A DNA stretch of 64,000 bases from Syncephalastrum monosporum B8922 (Eukaryota; Mucoromycota; Mucoromycetes; Mucorales; Syncephalastraceae), in the NCBI GenBank assembly GCA_000697355.1, contig JNEN01000758.1:1-64000 (forward strand), written 5' to 3'. Numbering within the stretch: position 1 is the first letter of the stretch; every line of letters begins with the position of its first letter. Under the pieces are notes generated by a model, which was given only the letters and a program-made list of their open reading frames with translations, was not told where the DNA came from and did no database searches. Made by a program: the position numbers and the translations under genes. This document shows, in pieces, positions 35,820 through 48,875 of this stretch.

Positions 35820-37115
35820 AGTAAGAGTAGGAGTATACAAACAAACGTCGAAAAGAGGAGGAAAAGAAAAAGTGGGAAGAAATGCACAGATTTGTGCTTG
35901 CGGTTGTCGCAGCTTTTTATTATGGGGGCAAAGGTACTTTATACATTGTATGTGTATGTGTGTGTGTGTTTTATGTGTGCGAGATCCGCACGCCACATGA
36001 GCTTGACCGAACCCCCTAATGATCTTCGCCCGTCCGTTCTCCTTATACTCTTCGTTACATAACGTCAAGGTGCCCCAACCCACACGTCTGATATATCTAT
36101 GCAACTATACATATTTGAAAGATATTGCCTGTCCTCAGAGAAAGGCATTGCGCATGCATCAGAAACCGAAAAGCGGATATTTGTTCAACCTATCTGCACT
36201 TTGCTCGTTTTGGTACGGTTCTTTTACCACGCACAGCGAAAAAAGTCTCATTCTTAAGAGTAATGTCGCCATTTAAATCTCTGTCTGCTGTTTGACATGA
36301 GATCAATTGCTTCGCTGTAGTAAAAGTGACACGTTCAAATCAATATGTTGTAAATTCTGTCTGTCGTCTGCCGAATGACCAGGCGAAATGCCAAAGTATA
36401 AGGTGTGCAGTGAGAGCCCGCACAGTTTCCATATACTAATGGATGTCCTGCAAATGGGCTCACACAGACACACACACAAGCATACATTCTGACAATTTAG
36501 AGTTTGCCTTTTTTACGATTCGTTATCTGGGACAGTATCCAGATTATTATACAGTATCTCTCTTCGAGCGACGCATACAAATGAATTAGGAAATTCACTG
36601 AGCGCGTCCAGAAATAACAAACGCTTCAGGCAGTAGCAACATTTTCATCTTGCTGAAGCAAGGTCTGATGATCAAGTTGCTTGGTAGGCCTTGTTTCCGA
36701 ATGTATTTGAGAGCTCACTTGACAGACCAGTGGCGCGGACAGACACGAAATCCTGAATTGGTAGGTTCGCACTGCCGTAAACAAAAATATCCGAATTCCC
36801 TCGCAACAACCGTCGACGGCAGCATTTCCCCCCAGTAGTCATCTTTCTCTTTCTTTCTCTCTTCCTCTGCCTGTCTACTTGGCAGGCTGTCCGTGTACCA
36901 GAGCGAGTGTGCATTAAAGTGAAGCAAAAAGGGCAGCAAGAGTCCATCGCGTCCGGTGAATACCGATGAAGCGTAGAGAAAGATGAGAGGAACGCGAGCC
37001 AATAAGCACGTCGAGAAAAATGATTTTCCGGGGCAGGCTCCAGGCAAGCAAAAGCCGGGAGGATACAAACACAAACTTGCAACAATACTTTATATCTCTC
37101 TCTTTATAATTAAAC
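35820..37115. other. Intergenic, no gene recognised
   Basis: Contains a (TG)n tract near 35948-35970 and a CACACA tract near 36465. TATATCTC and TTTATAAT lie just before the ATG at 37116 and may be core promoter sequence. Confidence 0.45.
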
Positions 37116-38777
37116 ATGGCATGGCGCCCCAGCCACGTTGAGGGTGACGACGAGGGCGGAATGGGTGAGCTGGGCGGTAATGACGACCATGGCGAGGCCA
37201 TTTATGGTTTCGAGACACCCCTCTATGCACGTCGGTCTGAGGACGCGCCCTTGCTTGCTGAAGAAGACGACATTCGACCGGAGCAGCCTCCCTCATTATG
37301 GCGAAAGCTTCTACCACGACGCCTGGGAGGGTCGAATCTCATCCCGATGGCCAGACTGTCGACCTCGACCGAGGACGAAGCGCCGTTTCTGGCTTCCCAG
37401 TCGGTCAAAGCTCGACGCAAGCATCCGAAAAGACGACAGCTGCTTTGCTGCTCGCGGCCTCGAGGATGGCGTGCTATGGTTCGGTGCTGTCTCTGCACTC
37501 TTTTCCTCCTGTGTGCGGCGCTGCTGAGCATATTGATTGCCTTGTTTGCATTTGGCCATTTCTACTATGCACCTGCCACGCACTGGCCGGATCCAGCCGT
37601 GGCCGACCTTGCGACGAATACGACTGCCAGGTTCCTCACCCTGAACATCTTTATGCGTCCACCGGGTGTAAAGAACAACCTGTCCGACTACAAGCAAGAC
37701 CGACTGCAATACATTATAGACTATATCCTCCCCCATTACGACGTCATTGCTATTCAGGAAGCCTTTGCTTTCCTCAACAAGCGCATCGACCACCTCATCA
37801 CCGAGGCACACAAGCTCGGCTTCAACCACCACGTTGCCTCACCTCGCCACAGTCCTTTCGAACTGGCTGCCGATGGTGGTCTGTTGCTACTCTCTCGGTT
37901 TCCTGTCAAGGCTATCGACACCCTTGAGTATCCACGCGGGGTGCACAGCGACTGGTAAGTGTAACCCTAAGCCTTCACGTGAGCCTTTATTGATTTGATA
38001 CAACCTATCACCTGTAATATCCTTGAAGGCTGTCTTACAAGGGTGCGCTGCATGCATGGATCGAACTTAACGCAACGCGCTCGCTGCATTTGTACACAAC
38101 CCATACCCAGGCTTCGTATGATGCAGGCGGCAAGCTCAACGATGACGACACCCAGGTCCGTCTAAGCCAATTTGCACGCTTCCACGGCTTCATTCGCGAT
38201 ACTGCCCGCGAGGACGGCAGCCCCATTCTCCTCATGGGTGATTTTAACGTCGATGCGGCGGTGCACAATGGTTCCAAGTCCGTCTCTGTCAGCAGTTCAG
38301 AGGCGTATCAACACATGATGAACGTCATTATCGGGGCTGGAGTTGAGCAAGACGGTGAGCGACACTACGACGACCCCGAGTGGCGCATAGATACGCTCAA
38401 GGACATTGCGTATGACCAGTTTGGTTACCATCCCGTCACATTCGGTGCCATCGACACCATGAGCAATGGGTCGATGGTACCGGCCGAAACTGTGCTGACC
38501 CATTGGGACCAGCTCATGACAATGCAGAGCATCGATCGTATCTTGTGGGCCGATCGGTACACTAAGACCTTGCGCGTCTCCAACATTACGATCGAAAAAT
38601 TCAAAGTCGAGGACAATCCGGAGTTGTCTGCCGAGGAAAAGGCAGCACTCCCATACACACAAATATCTGGTGAGTGCGGAGCAGGTGTACAATTGAAAAG
38701 TGATCAGGGCCTATAGCTAACATTCTTGTCTCTGTATAGACCATTTTGGAATGAGTTGCCTGGTGCAGCTAGTTTAA
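37116..38777 (+). CDS. Neutral sphingomyelinase-like phosphodiesterase (endonuclease/exonuclease/phosphatase fold)
   Basis: Three exons (37116-37954, 38029-38669, 38740-38777) encode 505 residues. An acidic, disordered N terminus is followed by a dibasic/Cys-rich stretch and one transmembrane helix (CTLFLLCAALLSILIALFAF, about residues 128-148). The rest is an EEP catalytic domain: RFLTLNIFMRPPG (Asn), YDVIAIQEAF (Mg2+-binding Glu), LYTTHTQA, LLMGDFNVDA (Asp, Asn), and the terminal DHFGMSCLVQL, where DH is the catalytic pair created exactly by splicing of the last exon. This order fits neutral sphingomyelinases or related membrane EEP enzymes acting on phospholipid head groups. A membrane-anchored lipase-type role is inferred; substrate is not proven. 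Confidence 0.87.
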
Positions 38778-38920
38778 ACACCCAACGATGTAACATAGCA
38801 ACTATCTAGTATATCATAACAATAATGCAAACAAACGAGGAACATGGAGGGAAAAGTAAATAGATCGATAGATGACAGATAGATATCTTTATTCCTGCTG
38901 ATTTGTAGTAGGCTCCTGGA

Positions 38921-39784
38921 TCAGTTTTGACGAGCTGTATGGACATGGAGTGCAATAGCCAGATCATCAACATGCTGGCGGCACTCGGCGATGCAGGTCA
39001 TCTGGTTGTTGGGACCAGTAAGGTGTGTTTGGATCAGCTGCGCTATGCGCCCATAGTGGAGCAGGACGTCCTCGATAAAAGCGCGGGTGTTTGCATTCAA
39101 GTGGTCACGTAGGTCATGCATACCGCTAGTGTGACAGGCGCGCTCTGTCCTACACCGATCGACCTCCGCCTCGCATTCGCTCACGGCGACCTGGGTCCGC
39201 TCGCTCAGGGATGCGCCGGCTTGGTTGAGTTTGGCCAGCTCTTTGCGCCAGTATCGCAGTTGACGTGAGGGATCCCTTGCCTCTGTTTCCAAAAGACGCT
39301 CTTGGATAGAATGATACTGACTCAAATCCAACAAGCGCTTGTTCTGGTCGCGAGCCCTGTCGAGTTCTTTGCGAGCAATGTCAGCCCTGATACGCAGCTT
39401 TCTGGATCGGACTTCGGCTTCCTGGGAGACCCGATTGATGGCATTCAGCTGCTCTTGCTTGGTATCCAAGGCCCGCATCAGTTGCTGTATCTCCACTCGA
39501 CACTGCTCGTTGTCTTCTGCATAAGCATGCGCACGCACTTGATGCTCCCTTCGTGTGCGGCGTGTCCTTTCCAGCTGAAACAATCCAATGGTAACAGAAC
39601 AGCGGCATGACGCTTGTTAGATAGAGAACCCCTGCCATACTGCATACACTGCACATACTTCGTTGCGCGTTTTGGTGAGCTGTTTCTGTAAACGCCCGAA
39701 GGTGTGTTGTAGTTGCGCAGCTGCTTTGGTAGATGGTGATGCTGAGCGAATGGGAATGGGAGCTACAGCGTTTTGGCGAGGCAT
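38921..39784 (-). CDS. Coiled-coil protein of unknown function
   Basis: Two exons (39784-39659, 39574-38921; 84-bp intron with GTATGT and TTTCAG) encode 259 residues starting MPRQNAVAPIPIRSASPSTK. From about residue 25 onward the chain is almost entirely heptad-like and rich in Arg, Glu, Gln and Leu (for example QQLMRALDTKQEQLNAINRV), so an extended coiled coil is expected. The C-terminal third contains FIEDVLLHYGRIAQLIQTHL. No enzyme motif or known domain recognised. It is convergent with the sphingomyelinase-like gene, with about 140 bp between stops. Could be a cytoskeletal, septum or kinetochore component, but nothing decides this. Confidence 0.7.
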
Positions 39785-40913
39785 TGCGATCAGTTCTTGC
39801 CGGTTCTCAGTAAGGAGACGTCAAAAAGTAAAAAGCAAGGGAAGAAGGGGTAGAAATAGAAAGAAAGGGAAAAAAGGTTTGAGGCACGCGTATCAACGTT
39901 ATGTGTGGATGTGGTTTAGCTCCAACGGTGCGCAGAGAGAGCCATAATCATGTATACGACTGCATAACATATTGTTATTTTCTTGTATGTATGTATTGGG
40001 TTATGCAAAAAAGAAAAAAAGAGAAAAAAAAAAATGCTTTGGCAGGTTCGCCCTCATTCAGCTGTTTATAATTTTGTGTTCACTTTTTTCTTTCTTTTTC
40101 TTTTTCTTCTTCTTTCGCCTCTTTTTCTTTTCTTTTCTTGCCCTTTTTAACTCTCTCATACTTCACACTTGTTTCTCTTTTGAAGCTTACAGACTTCTCT
40201 TTCTTCTTCTTCCTTTGCCTTGTTCTACCTTTCTGACCACCCCGCTGCTTTAACTCGAAGCTCTGAAGCGTTGTGAAGGGCGAACCTCAACCTTGTGCTA
40301 TTTCTGTGCGCTTTTTTCCGTCCCATAGCGGTCGTTGCTGGTCGTCTGCGAAAGAAGGAAAGAATCGAGTCTTCTTTCTTTTTTTCCTGCGGTTCGATTC
40401 CAACGGGGCAACCTCAACCCTTCCATATTGCCAGCCGAAGGGGAAAAAGTAGTCCGGAATTACGCCTTTCCATACACACTCGATAACCACTGGCCCTCAA
40501 GTCCTCATTGCGATTCTCAAACCAACCCACTGCTTCACCTACTCATCCCAGACTTCTACGTCGTCGTCTGCCTTACCAACCCTTCATACATACACATACA
40601 CAACCCCCCCCCTGCTGCACAGTCCACCTCTTATTTTTCCTATTTTGTTTTACCAAAAGATCCATTCCTGTATATATCCTGGCGTCGCCACCCACCCACA
40701 CCCACACCCACAACACGACAGACTTTATTGCCTGCCCTCTCTTAGCCACACACACGAACACGCTAATTACCGTTCTGTGCTGGCCCGTCCTCCTTTCTTC
40801 TTTTTCTGTGTGATATCCGTTTATTCTATTTTGTCCATTTTTCTAACATTGTTTGACCCCACCCTTTTCAACTCACCTGAGACAGAGATCCCGTTTTGAG
40901 CCTCATCCAGCCA
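39785..40913. repeat. Low-complexity upstream region of the CK1-like gene
   Basis: Poly-A-rich stretch (40010-40034), then long T/C-rich tracts (40080-40260) and C-rich ACACCC repeats (40685-40715). The pyrimidine-rich character leading into the ATG at 40914 fits a long leader. A GGTTCGATTCC sequence at 40391 was checked as a tRNA B box and rejected. Confidence 0.5.
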
Positions 40914-43069
40914 ATGACAACCGCTTATTCCTTCCGCAAGCCCACCACTCCGAATCACTGCACGAAGCCCCGTGTCATCCAATCAGCGACGCCCGCTACG
41001 TCGTACGGTCCATTGCCCCCTTCTCCGCCGCATAAACACCTCAACCAGCAGAGCTCTCACTCCCAGACCGCTGTCAACAATAACAATGCTACTCCGACCG
41101 CGACAACGGCGACTACCACTACCGTCGCCAATGTGAGCGCTTGTTCGCTCGACTCCATCCGCACGGATCTTAGTAACGAGAGCCGGGATGTCATTATTGG
41201 TGAACAGTGGCTCGTGCTTTCCAAAATTGGTGAAGGCTCCTTTGGTGAGGTCTTTGAAGGTATATTTTTTGTTTCTAATGCTTAAGTGTACCCTTACCCT
41301 TATGCTTGTACCTTACCTTACCTTTTACTTCTTTCCTTATCGCTCCTCGTCTCCATTTGCCTTCACCTCACACCCCTTGTCCGATTACAGCCCAAGATAT
41401 CTACACCGGTCGCCACTATGCCATCAAGCGAGAACCACTCAACACCCCGATGCTGCAGCTGAAACATGAGAGCATCATGTACGATGTGATCCAAGGTGGA
41501 CGTGAGTGGCAGATCCATTTATAAACCTTTGCGTCATGCGTGGGAGTTTGTAAACCCTAATTTCACTTTTTCTTATAGGTGGCATGCCGCAGTGCCAGTG
41601 GTATGGTGAACATGATGATTTTGCTTGCATTGTCATGGACTTGCTGGGTCCCAGTTTGAAGGATGTCTGTCAAGCTGTCTCGCATGTTCCGCTCCATTAC
41701 ATTATCGAATGGGGCTGTCAAATCGTATGTTTCGTCTTTTTGAGTGGACATACACTTACCTTCGTATGCGCTTTAGGTTGACATGCTCGAACATATCCAT
41801 AGCCGAGGTTTGGTTTACCGTGATGTCAAGCCAGAGAACTTTTTGTTCAGCTCCCAGTGCTCCCTTCCCGACCAAAGCAATTCTTCGTATGAGACTTTGA
41901 AACCTTCGTGTGAGCAACTGTTTGAGACCTGGGGCACAAGCCCCGACCTCTTCGTTGTCGATTTCGGACTTGCTACCTGGTGGCGTGATCCGACCACAGA
42001 CAAACCTTACCCACAATGCAAGCGCCGCATCAAACACAAGACGGGCACGGCTCGTTATGCGTCGTTAAACGTGCACCGTGGCAAGTTGCATGCGCGCCGT
42101 GATGATATCGAAAGTCTGGGCTATCTGCTGCTCGATCTCGCGCTCGGCTCCTTGCCTTGGACAGGCATCAAGGCGAGAAACTCAAAAACAGGCTGGGATC
42201 GCATGCGTGATCTTAAGGAAGATATTGGATTAGATCAACTGTGCCACGGTCTTCCTGTAGGTTTGCTTGAGTTTGTCGACTCGGCGAGACATCTTCGATT
42301 TGGTGACTCACCTGACTACGACACTTTGCGCCGTTTGCTGCGTGGATGCCAGCCGGGTGGTGAGTTTTCCAAGCTCGTCGGTGCACCCCCTTCGCCTCTT
42401 GAACAACCTTCGAGTATCTCGCGCTACACTCATTCAAGGGAGCATCCGCATCAACAGCAGCACCAGCAGCTGTATGTCAATGGCCGGAATAAAGAACTTC
42501 AGCGGCGTACATCCATGCGAGGAGGTCATCACTATCTGCAACAGAAGCAGCATGGGCGTTACGCGATTTCGCACAACGTGATGCCTGCAGATAACCAAGA
42601 AGGTGTATTTATCATGGACGACGTGGCACAAGAGTTGGCCACCATCGAAGCCAACGAAGGCAACGGTATCAGGCACGCTCCTCCATCGCAACGGCAGTAT
42701 CACCAACAACAGCAACCACAACTGCAACTTCAGCAAGCAACCACAACGGCGGCGGCGACTACTCAATCCAGTAATGGGCGCCGTCGGCGTCGCAGCAGTG
42801 GCAAGAGGTCCGTGAGCAACGGCGGTGGAAGAAGAGAAAGTACGCGAAAGCCTCAGCAAACAAATCATCCTGCCACAGTGACTCCACCTTCGCCTCCCTC
42901 GTTTACCAGCTGGAAACAGCATAAGCAACACAAGAACAACAATGGCATTGTCGGCTGGAATACCCACAAACGCCAAAGTGAAAAGCCGACGCGGGGCTTG
43001 ATTCCCGGAGCCGATTGGGACCGTGAGATCCCCCAGACAGCACTTCCTGTCGATATGACCTGGAAATAG
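40914..43069 (+). CDS. Casein kinase 1-like serine/threonine kinase with long Q-rich C-terminal tail
   Basis: Four exons (40914-41259, 41391-41501, 41579-41724, 41777-43069) give 631 residues. After a Ser/Thr/Asn-rich N terminus the kinase domain shows the glycine loop KIGEGSFGEVFE, catalytic lysine in HYAIKREPL, DLLGPSLKD, YRDVKPENF in the catalytic loop, DFGLA, and the CK1 signature GTARYASLNVH replacing the usual APE. LGYLLLDLALGSLPW follows. The C-terminal 230 residues are low-complexity, Gln/His-rich, with a basic RRRRRSSGKR patch, ending PVDMTWK. The intron positions restore the frame exactly. The kinase should be active; it is a divergent CK1 relative (VDFGLATWW with an insert before it) and not clearly Hrr25 or Yck. 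Confidence 0.92.
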
Positions 43070-43363
43070 TTTTTCACGAAACAATTAAAATGAGCCTAAG
43101 GTTGAATAAATCGATCTTGATGGATCTGCTTCTCCGTTTTGTTAAAGAGCACTCCGTGGGGAAATAGACACCTTCGATCGTACGGTATGCTCCGACATTC
43201 ATAGACATCAGCGCGGACATATTTTCCCAAGCTCCCATGCATGACCGTTCCCATTTGTCAAATCTTCCTGCAGTGGGAGTGGAGCTCATGCCATAGTAAT
43301 AAAACAAGTGATAAATGGCATGAAGCAGCTTCTCTTTACATTGCCGTCCGGTTTACACGTACC

Positions 43364-45024
43364 ATGTTCTCCAGACGACTCCTTTCCAATATTCACCCTT
43401 CGACGGCCAAAACGCCCATGGCAACCCTCACAGCAGGTGCTGCTAAACGACGTTGGATCACGGCCACAGCCGCTTACAGGCAGGATTTGTCGAATACCTT
43501 TGTCAAATACAACTGGGAAGATCCTCTTGACATGGAGAGTCTCTTGACAGATGAAGAGCGTTTGATGCGGTAAAGGAAGACACGTCCGGTAGCGTCACTC
43601 GCTGACGTGCACTGAAAATTTTACCACGCAGCGATACCGCGCGTACATATAGCCAAGAAAAACTAATGCCACGCGCAGTCGATGCCTTCCGTAATGAAGG
43701 TATATCGAAACACAACACAAAGAATACCAAATCAGCTTAGACGTCCCATTTAGTTTTTGACAGACAAATTCTGCGAGAAATGGGTGAGCTCGGCTTGTTG
43801 GGCGCGACGCTACAAGGCTATGGATGTGCTGGTGCGTCCTCTGTTGCTTACGGCCTGATTACGCGCGAAGTCGAAAGGTAGCCATAGTTTGGTTAGCATG
43901 GTCCGTAGCTCAAATGTTACTCTCAGTGTGGATTCAGGCTATCGATCGGCTATGTCGGTGATTTCGTCCCTGGTCATGTACCCCATCCACGCGTATGGCA
44001 CCGAAGCACAAAAGCAGAAATACCTTCCTGGCTTAGGTAAGTCCGTTATAAAATGGGTGTATAGCTCGCTAATTGATGGAAATAAAGCAAAGGGTGAGAT
44101 TGTACCTAGCTTTGGCTTAACCGAACCCAACCATGGCTCGGATCCAGCTGGCATGGAGACGGTAGCGCGTAAAGAAGGCGACACATACATCCTGAATGGC
44201 AGCAAGTCCTGGATTACGCTCGCGCCTATTGCCGATATGATACTCATCTGGGCAAAGAATCTGGACGAGGACAGTACCATCCGCGCTTTTATTGTCGACA
44301 AGGTACAAAAGGAGAGGAGAAAGTGAAAGAAGACGGTCAACGACGAGAAGCGTATTCATACTTCCTTTTCTAGGACACGCCAGGTATCAGCACTCCTAAA
44401 ATACAGGGGAAGTTTTCTCTACGTGCATCGATCACAGGCATGGTTATGATGGATGACGTGCGTATTCCGGCCGAAAATATGCTTCCCGGCGCCAAAGGTC
44501 TCCGCGGACCATTCACCTGTCTCAACAATGCCCGCTATGGTATTGCCTGGGGCGCACTCGGCGCCGCCGAGGCGTGTCTCCGCCAGGCTCGTGAATACAC
44601 ACTCCAGCGCACCCAATTTGGAAGGCCGTTGGCTGCAAACCAGCTCATTCAAAAGAAGCTCGCCGATGCGCACAGCGAGGTACTGAGAGCAAAGACGACT
44701 CGTGCTGTCGCGTACCATATGCTTACTGTATTCTGTTAGATTGCGCTAGGACTTCAGGCGTGCGTTCAGGTGGGTCGCCTTAAAGACATAGGTCGCGCTG
44801 CACCCCAGATGATTTCAGTCATTAAGCGCAACTCGGCCGGAAAAGCCCTTCAGATCGCACGCGACTGCCGAGATATGCTCGGTGGCAATGGCATCGTCGA
44901 CGAGTATCATGTTATGCGTCACCTCTGCAATCTTGAAGCCGTGAATACCTATGAAGGCACGCATGACGTGCATGCTCTTATCCTCGGCAAAAGTTTGACC
45001 GGCATCTCAGCTTTCTCCCCATGA
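43364..45024 (+). CDS. Glutaryl-CoA dehydrogenase, mitochondrial
   Basis: Seven exons (43364-43569, 43632-43699, 43754-43877, 43927-44036, 44088-44302, 44374-44679, 44740-45024) splice to 437 residues. FAD-dependent oxidative decarboxylation of glutaryl-CoA to crotonyl-CoA is the family reaction, in lysine and tryptophan breakdown. The N terminus [16 protein letters not shown] is a mitochondrial presequence. Acyl-CoA dehydrogenase motifs: [97 protein letters not shown] and [20 protein letters not shown], which contains the catalytic Glu. The exon 3 acceptor at 43753 was chosen because it restores [13 protein letters not shown]. Confidence 0.95.
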
Positions 45025-47239
45025 TCAACCTTGATAGCCGCCGCTTTCATTCTCTTATTGTGTCATATGTAACCATTTGGCTCGAGCTTTTTCTGTACTG
45101 TGTAACTTACGGATCCTGCCAGAAAATCCTAAATGCCAGTCGTCTCGAATATTTTTATTGCTTTACGTGATTGTAATGTGGCTGGCATCATCGGTCAGCG
45201 CCCCACGAATTTTCGAATCGGATCAGCGCTCCCTCTTTTCTTTCTCAGTTCAGGCACCGCGGGAGTTTTTGAACTTTTATCTTAAAATGGAGAAACACAA
45301 ACAAGGATAAAGAGAGAGAGTGTTGATGACAAGGCAAGCAAGGCGTCATACTTCGAGAACTCTGCTTTGTCCCAAGAATGCATCTTAGGCATTACACAGA
45401 CGATCTACCTCTCGCTGGTAAAAAGCGGGAAGAGCTCTACCAAGTCGTACACATGAACATGATAGCGTTAAGGCGTGTGAAATTGATACGTCGTCCTCTG
45501 CCAATCCATCCATCCAAAGAGACATACTCCGTGATATGCAAGCAAGACATAGCGGGCAAACTTATAATGTCAGCAATCTTCTTGAAAAAGGGCGTGAGCC
45601 AATGTATCATTCTTCTTAGCAACACTTACGCGCATAAAAGCCAGAAAGCATATGGACGATTCCAATCTTTACATGCGGAGAAAAGGAGAATTTAAGTTGG
45701 ATTTATTGCTTCGAGGCGCGTAGGTTGCCATGAGATTATCGTTTAGGAAATCATTATATCAGCAGATCCTTGGAAGATAAAGTGAGCACAAAGTATCTTC
45801 CCCAGGCAGCATGTGTGTAAAGGAAGCGGCGGAGGTCTGGTGCAAGGGTATTTCGTAAGGAGGACCCTTGGTATCCTTTTTTTTCTTCAGGTTTTCCCAC
45901 CGCAGACAAATAAAGCATTTTTGGGAACACAGGCAAATTTGAGCATTAGGTAAGATATAGCCAGAATATGGGATGACTGAATTAAAAAGAGCATCCAGCC
46001 GGACCACGAAGCTGAAACGCAGTGCTGCGAGCCACCTTCTCGACGTTCTTTCTCTCATTTGTCATGCACTGCGCGGTTGGTGTAAGAACCTGTTCTTAAA
46101 AAAGTACCGAGTTTTCATGGGCACCAAACATCATCCGATCCGAAAAGGAGCTTTAAAAAATACTGAGTGGCAGCTGCCTGGGCGGGAAGGAGTGGAGCCA
46201 TAATAAAAAAATCATAGCAAGCAATGGATGAGTAAGACAAGAGTAAGAGAAAAGCTGCTCGTGTACCCCGATCTGCACATCCCGCATCGTACCAACCAAG
46301 CGTTTTTGTTCCTTCCTAGATCGGAAAGGGCGGCTACCCAAATCAAGACCCATCATCCTCAGTGGAACACAATACCCTCTTATGGGCACCAGTCAGAAAC
46401 ACACAACCAAAAAATACTGTATGTGAGAATAGTTTTACATGAGAGAGCCTATTCTTTACGTACAGTAGTTTGCACGAACAATTGCGAGAGAATGCTTACC
46501 ATGGTGCTCAGCAATAGTTAATATTAGCACCACCCTACTGTCTGAGGCTGGGGAAAAAATGTGGAGGTGCCCCGTGAATAACACCAGAATGTCGAATTTT
46601 GAGCGCCTTAGTAAGAGCTTATGTTCAGTGCTGCCCTTGAAATTGGTTTCTCTGGACGCTTCCGGTGTACTACTTGAGACGCAAGATTACAAAATAATTT
46701 ATCCACTTCTCGGCCAAGGTAGTTACTAAATTGGCAGTTTAAGATGAATCTGTAAATGTATTTACTGTGTGATATTATTTTGCATGGATTTAGAAAAAAT
46801 CATCGAAAGCGTTAGGGTTTGTCCAGGTCAGGTCTTTCTAATATAAAAGCGGCTACATTTTACACACACACACACAATCGTGATTCGCTAGGTGTGGTAC
46901 GTATTCATCTAGTTTAGGCAATTTAGCAAAAAAAAATTTTGGCCTGGTTGTTCTCATCGTCCACCCGCTCCATACTCCGACCCGAGTAAGGCAATTTCAA
47001 CAGGTTGGGAAGATATGGTAAATGTGGGGAAAGCGGGGGAACCACTAGACGACCGGTAGTCTGGATGTTGCAAGCCCCAACCTTTTTTTTTTAGAGCGGG
47101 GTACATGACATGCAGTCTTTTGTCCGGGAAAATACAAGCGTCATTTCAACGTCTCACTTTTGATATAAATATTCAGCACGGTTCAGACCTCTTGGGTTAT
47201 TCCGTACTTTTTCCCTTTTCCTTATTCTTCTAAAATATC
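45025..47239. other. 2.2-kb intergenic stretch, no gene recognised
   Basis: Short frames only. Contains a (CA)n tract near 46863 and T-rich runs near 47084. The last 80 bp (TTGATATAAATATTCAGC near 47158, then pyrimidine-rich) look like the core promoter of the permease gene. Confidence 0.45.
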
Positions 47240-48875
47240 ATGTCCACCGCTGAGAAGGAGGAGAAGATGGCTGTCGAGCATTTCGATAAAGCACCTTCTG
47301 TTCATTCGGGCACTGGCCACTCGACCAACGAATTGACCGATCACGAGAAAGAAGTGCAAAAACGACTGGTGCGAAAGCTCGACGCCCGTCTCATGCTTTG
47401 GGCGTATGTTCAACACAAATTGAATTTACAGAATAGGTGAATTAATTTGTCTGCAATAGATTCTTGGGCTACTGGGCCAACGGCTTGGATCGTAACAATA
47501 TGCCCAACGCTTATACCAACGGCATGAAGGAAGAGCTCAATATCGATAGCGGCGCTTACAACTGGGCCATCACTATGTTTTTCATCGGTTATGTCGTGTG
47601 AGTAAAGCAAAAGAAAAAAATTTAGAGTGAGAAATTAATCATCCTGATGAATTGTGTAATACAGTCTCCAAATTCCTGCCAACATGATTATCACCAAGAT
47701 CCGCCCGAGTATCATGCTTCCTGCAGTGGTGTTTCTCTGGGGCTGTATGGTCTGCTTTATGGCACTTGTCAAGAATTACCAGGGTCTTTATGGTCTGCGT
47801 ATCTGCCTTGGTTTCACGGAAGCGCCCTTCTACCCCGGTATTGTTTTCTTGCTTGGTAACTGGTACACAAAGGAGGAGCTGGGTACACGTACAGCCTTCT
47901 TCGTCGCTGGCTCGCAACGTAAGTGACACATATGGATACACATGTGGGTGACTCACCTCTCTTTCAGTGTCAGGTGCCTTCAGCGGTCTGATCTCGGGTG
48001 CTATCGCAGAGACTCTGGACGGTGCGTCTGGCCTGCGTGGTTGGAAGTGGCTGTTCATTATTGAAGGCTTGATCGCTGTGGTGATTGGTTTCATGGGCTT
48101 CTTTTTGATTCCTGATTTCCCCCACAACACACGCTGGATCGATGGCGAGGAGCGTGAGCTGGCCATCAAGCGTCTGGAACGCCAAGGCAAGAAAGTGGTG
48201 GCGACCGGCCTCAACCTCAACACACTGCGCAACCTCCTTACTACTCCCTACGTGTACCTCTTCGTCCTCATCTTCTCGTGCATGCAGCTCGGTATGGGTA
48301 TTCTCCAGCAGTTCCCCATCATTCTCAAGGAGTCCGGCTCTGATGCGTCATACGCCAACTACATGTCCGTGCCGGTCTGGGTCGTGGCTGCTATCGTCAT
48401 CGTCGCCCAAGGTTACTTCTCTGACAAGATGCAAAACCGCCACTGGCACATCCAGGCCGGTGCGTTGTGGGTTCTGATCTGGTACATTCTTTTGGTGGCT
48501 GTCAACGATGGCAATGTCCCGACTCCCCTTTTGTACGTGTGCGTGTACATGATTACTCCTGTGCTCGGTATCTCGCCTATCATGATGACCTGGAACAACG
48601 AGATCCATCAGGCTGATCAAGAAACGCGTGCGCTTGCCATTGCTATTGTCAACGCTCTTGGTAACCTGGCGCCCAACTTTGCGAACGTCAAGGCGTGGGA
48701 GGTCACTCAAGCACCTGCTTTCCGCCTTGGCAAACAAGTTACTACGGGTACTACCGCTGCTATCATGGTCCTGTCCTTCATTGTCTATCTTCTTCAAAAG
48801 TACAAGATTGCTCTTCCCAAGGCTGATCAGCGTGTCGAAACCAGCAGTATCGAGAAGCGCGATGAAGAGGCCTAA
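47240..48875 (+). CDS. MFS permease of the Dal5/allantoate (anion:cation symporter) family
   Basis: Four exons (47240-47403, 47460-47597, 47665-47918, 47968-48875) encode 487 residues, the normal length. The N-terminal KLDARLMLWAFLGYWANGLD with RNNMPNAYTNGMKEELNI is the family-typical start of helix 1. TMFFIGYVVLQIPANMIITK and LRICLGFTEAPFYPGIVFLL hold the conserved N-half motifs. GWKWLFIIEGLIAVVIGFMG marks helix 6, and the central loop has IPDFPHNTRWIDGEERELA. About 12 helices are expected. Relatives move allantoate, nicotinate, pantothenate, biotin precursors or other organic anions; the substrate cannot be told from sequence. Confidence 0.9.

Noticed and set aside
40371..40410. GGTTCGATTCC, a possible tRNA B box
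   Set aside because: The flanking bases do not form a five-pair T stem and no A box lies at the right distance, so it is not a tRNA gene.
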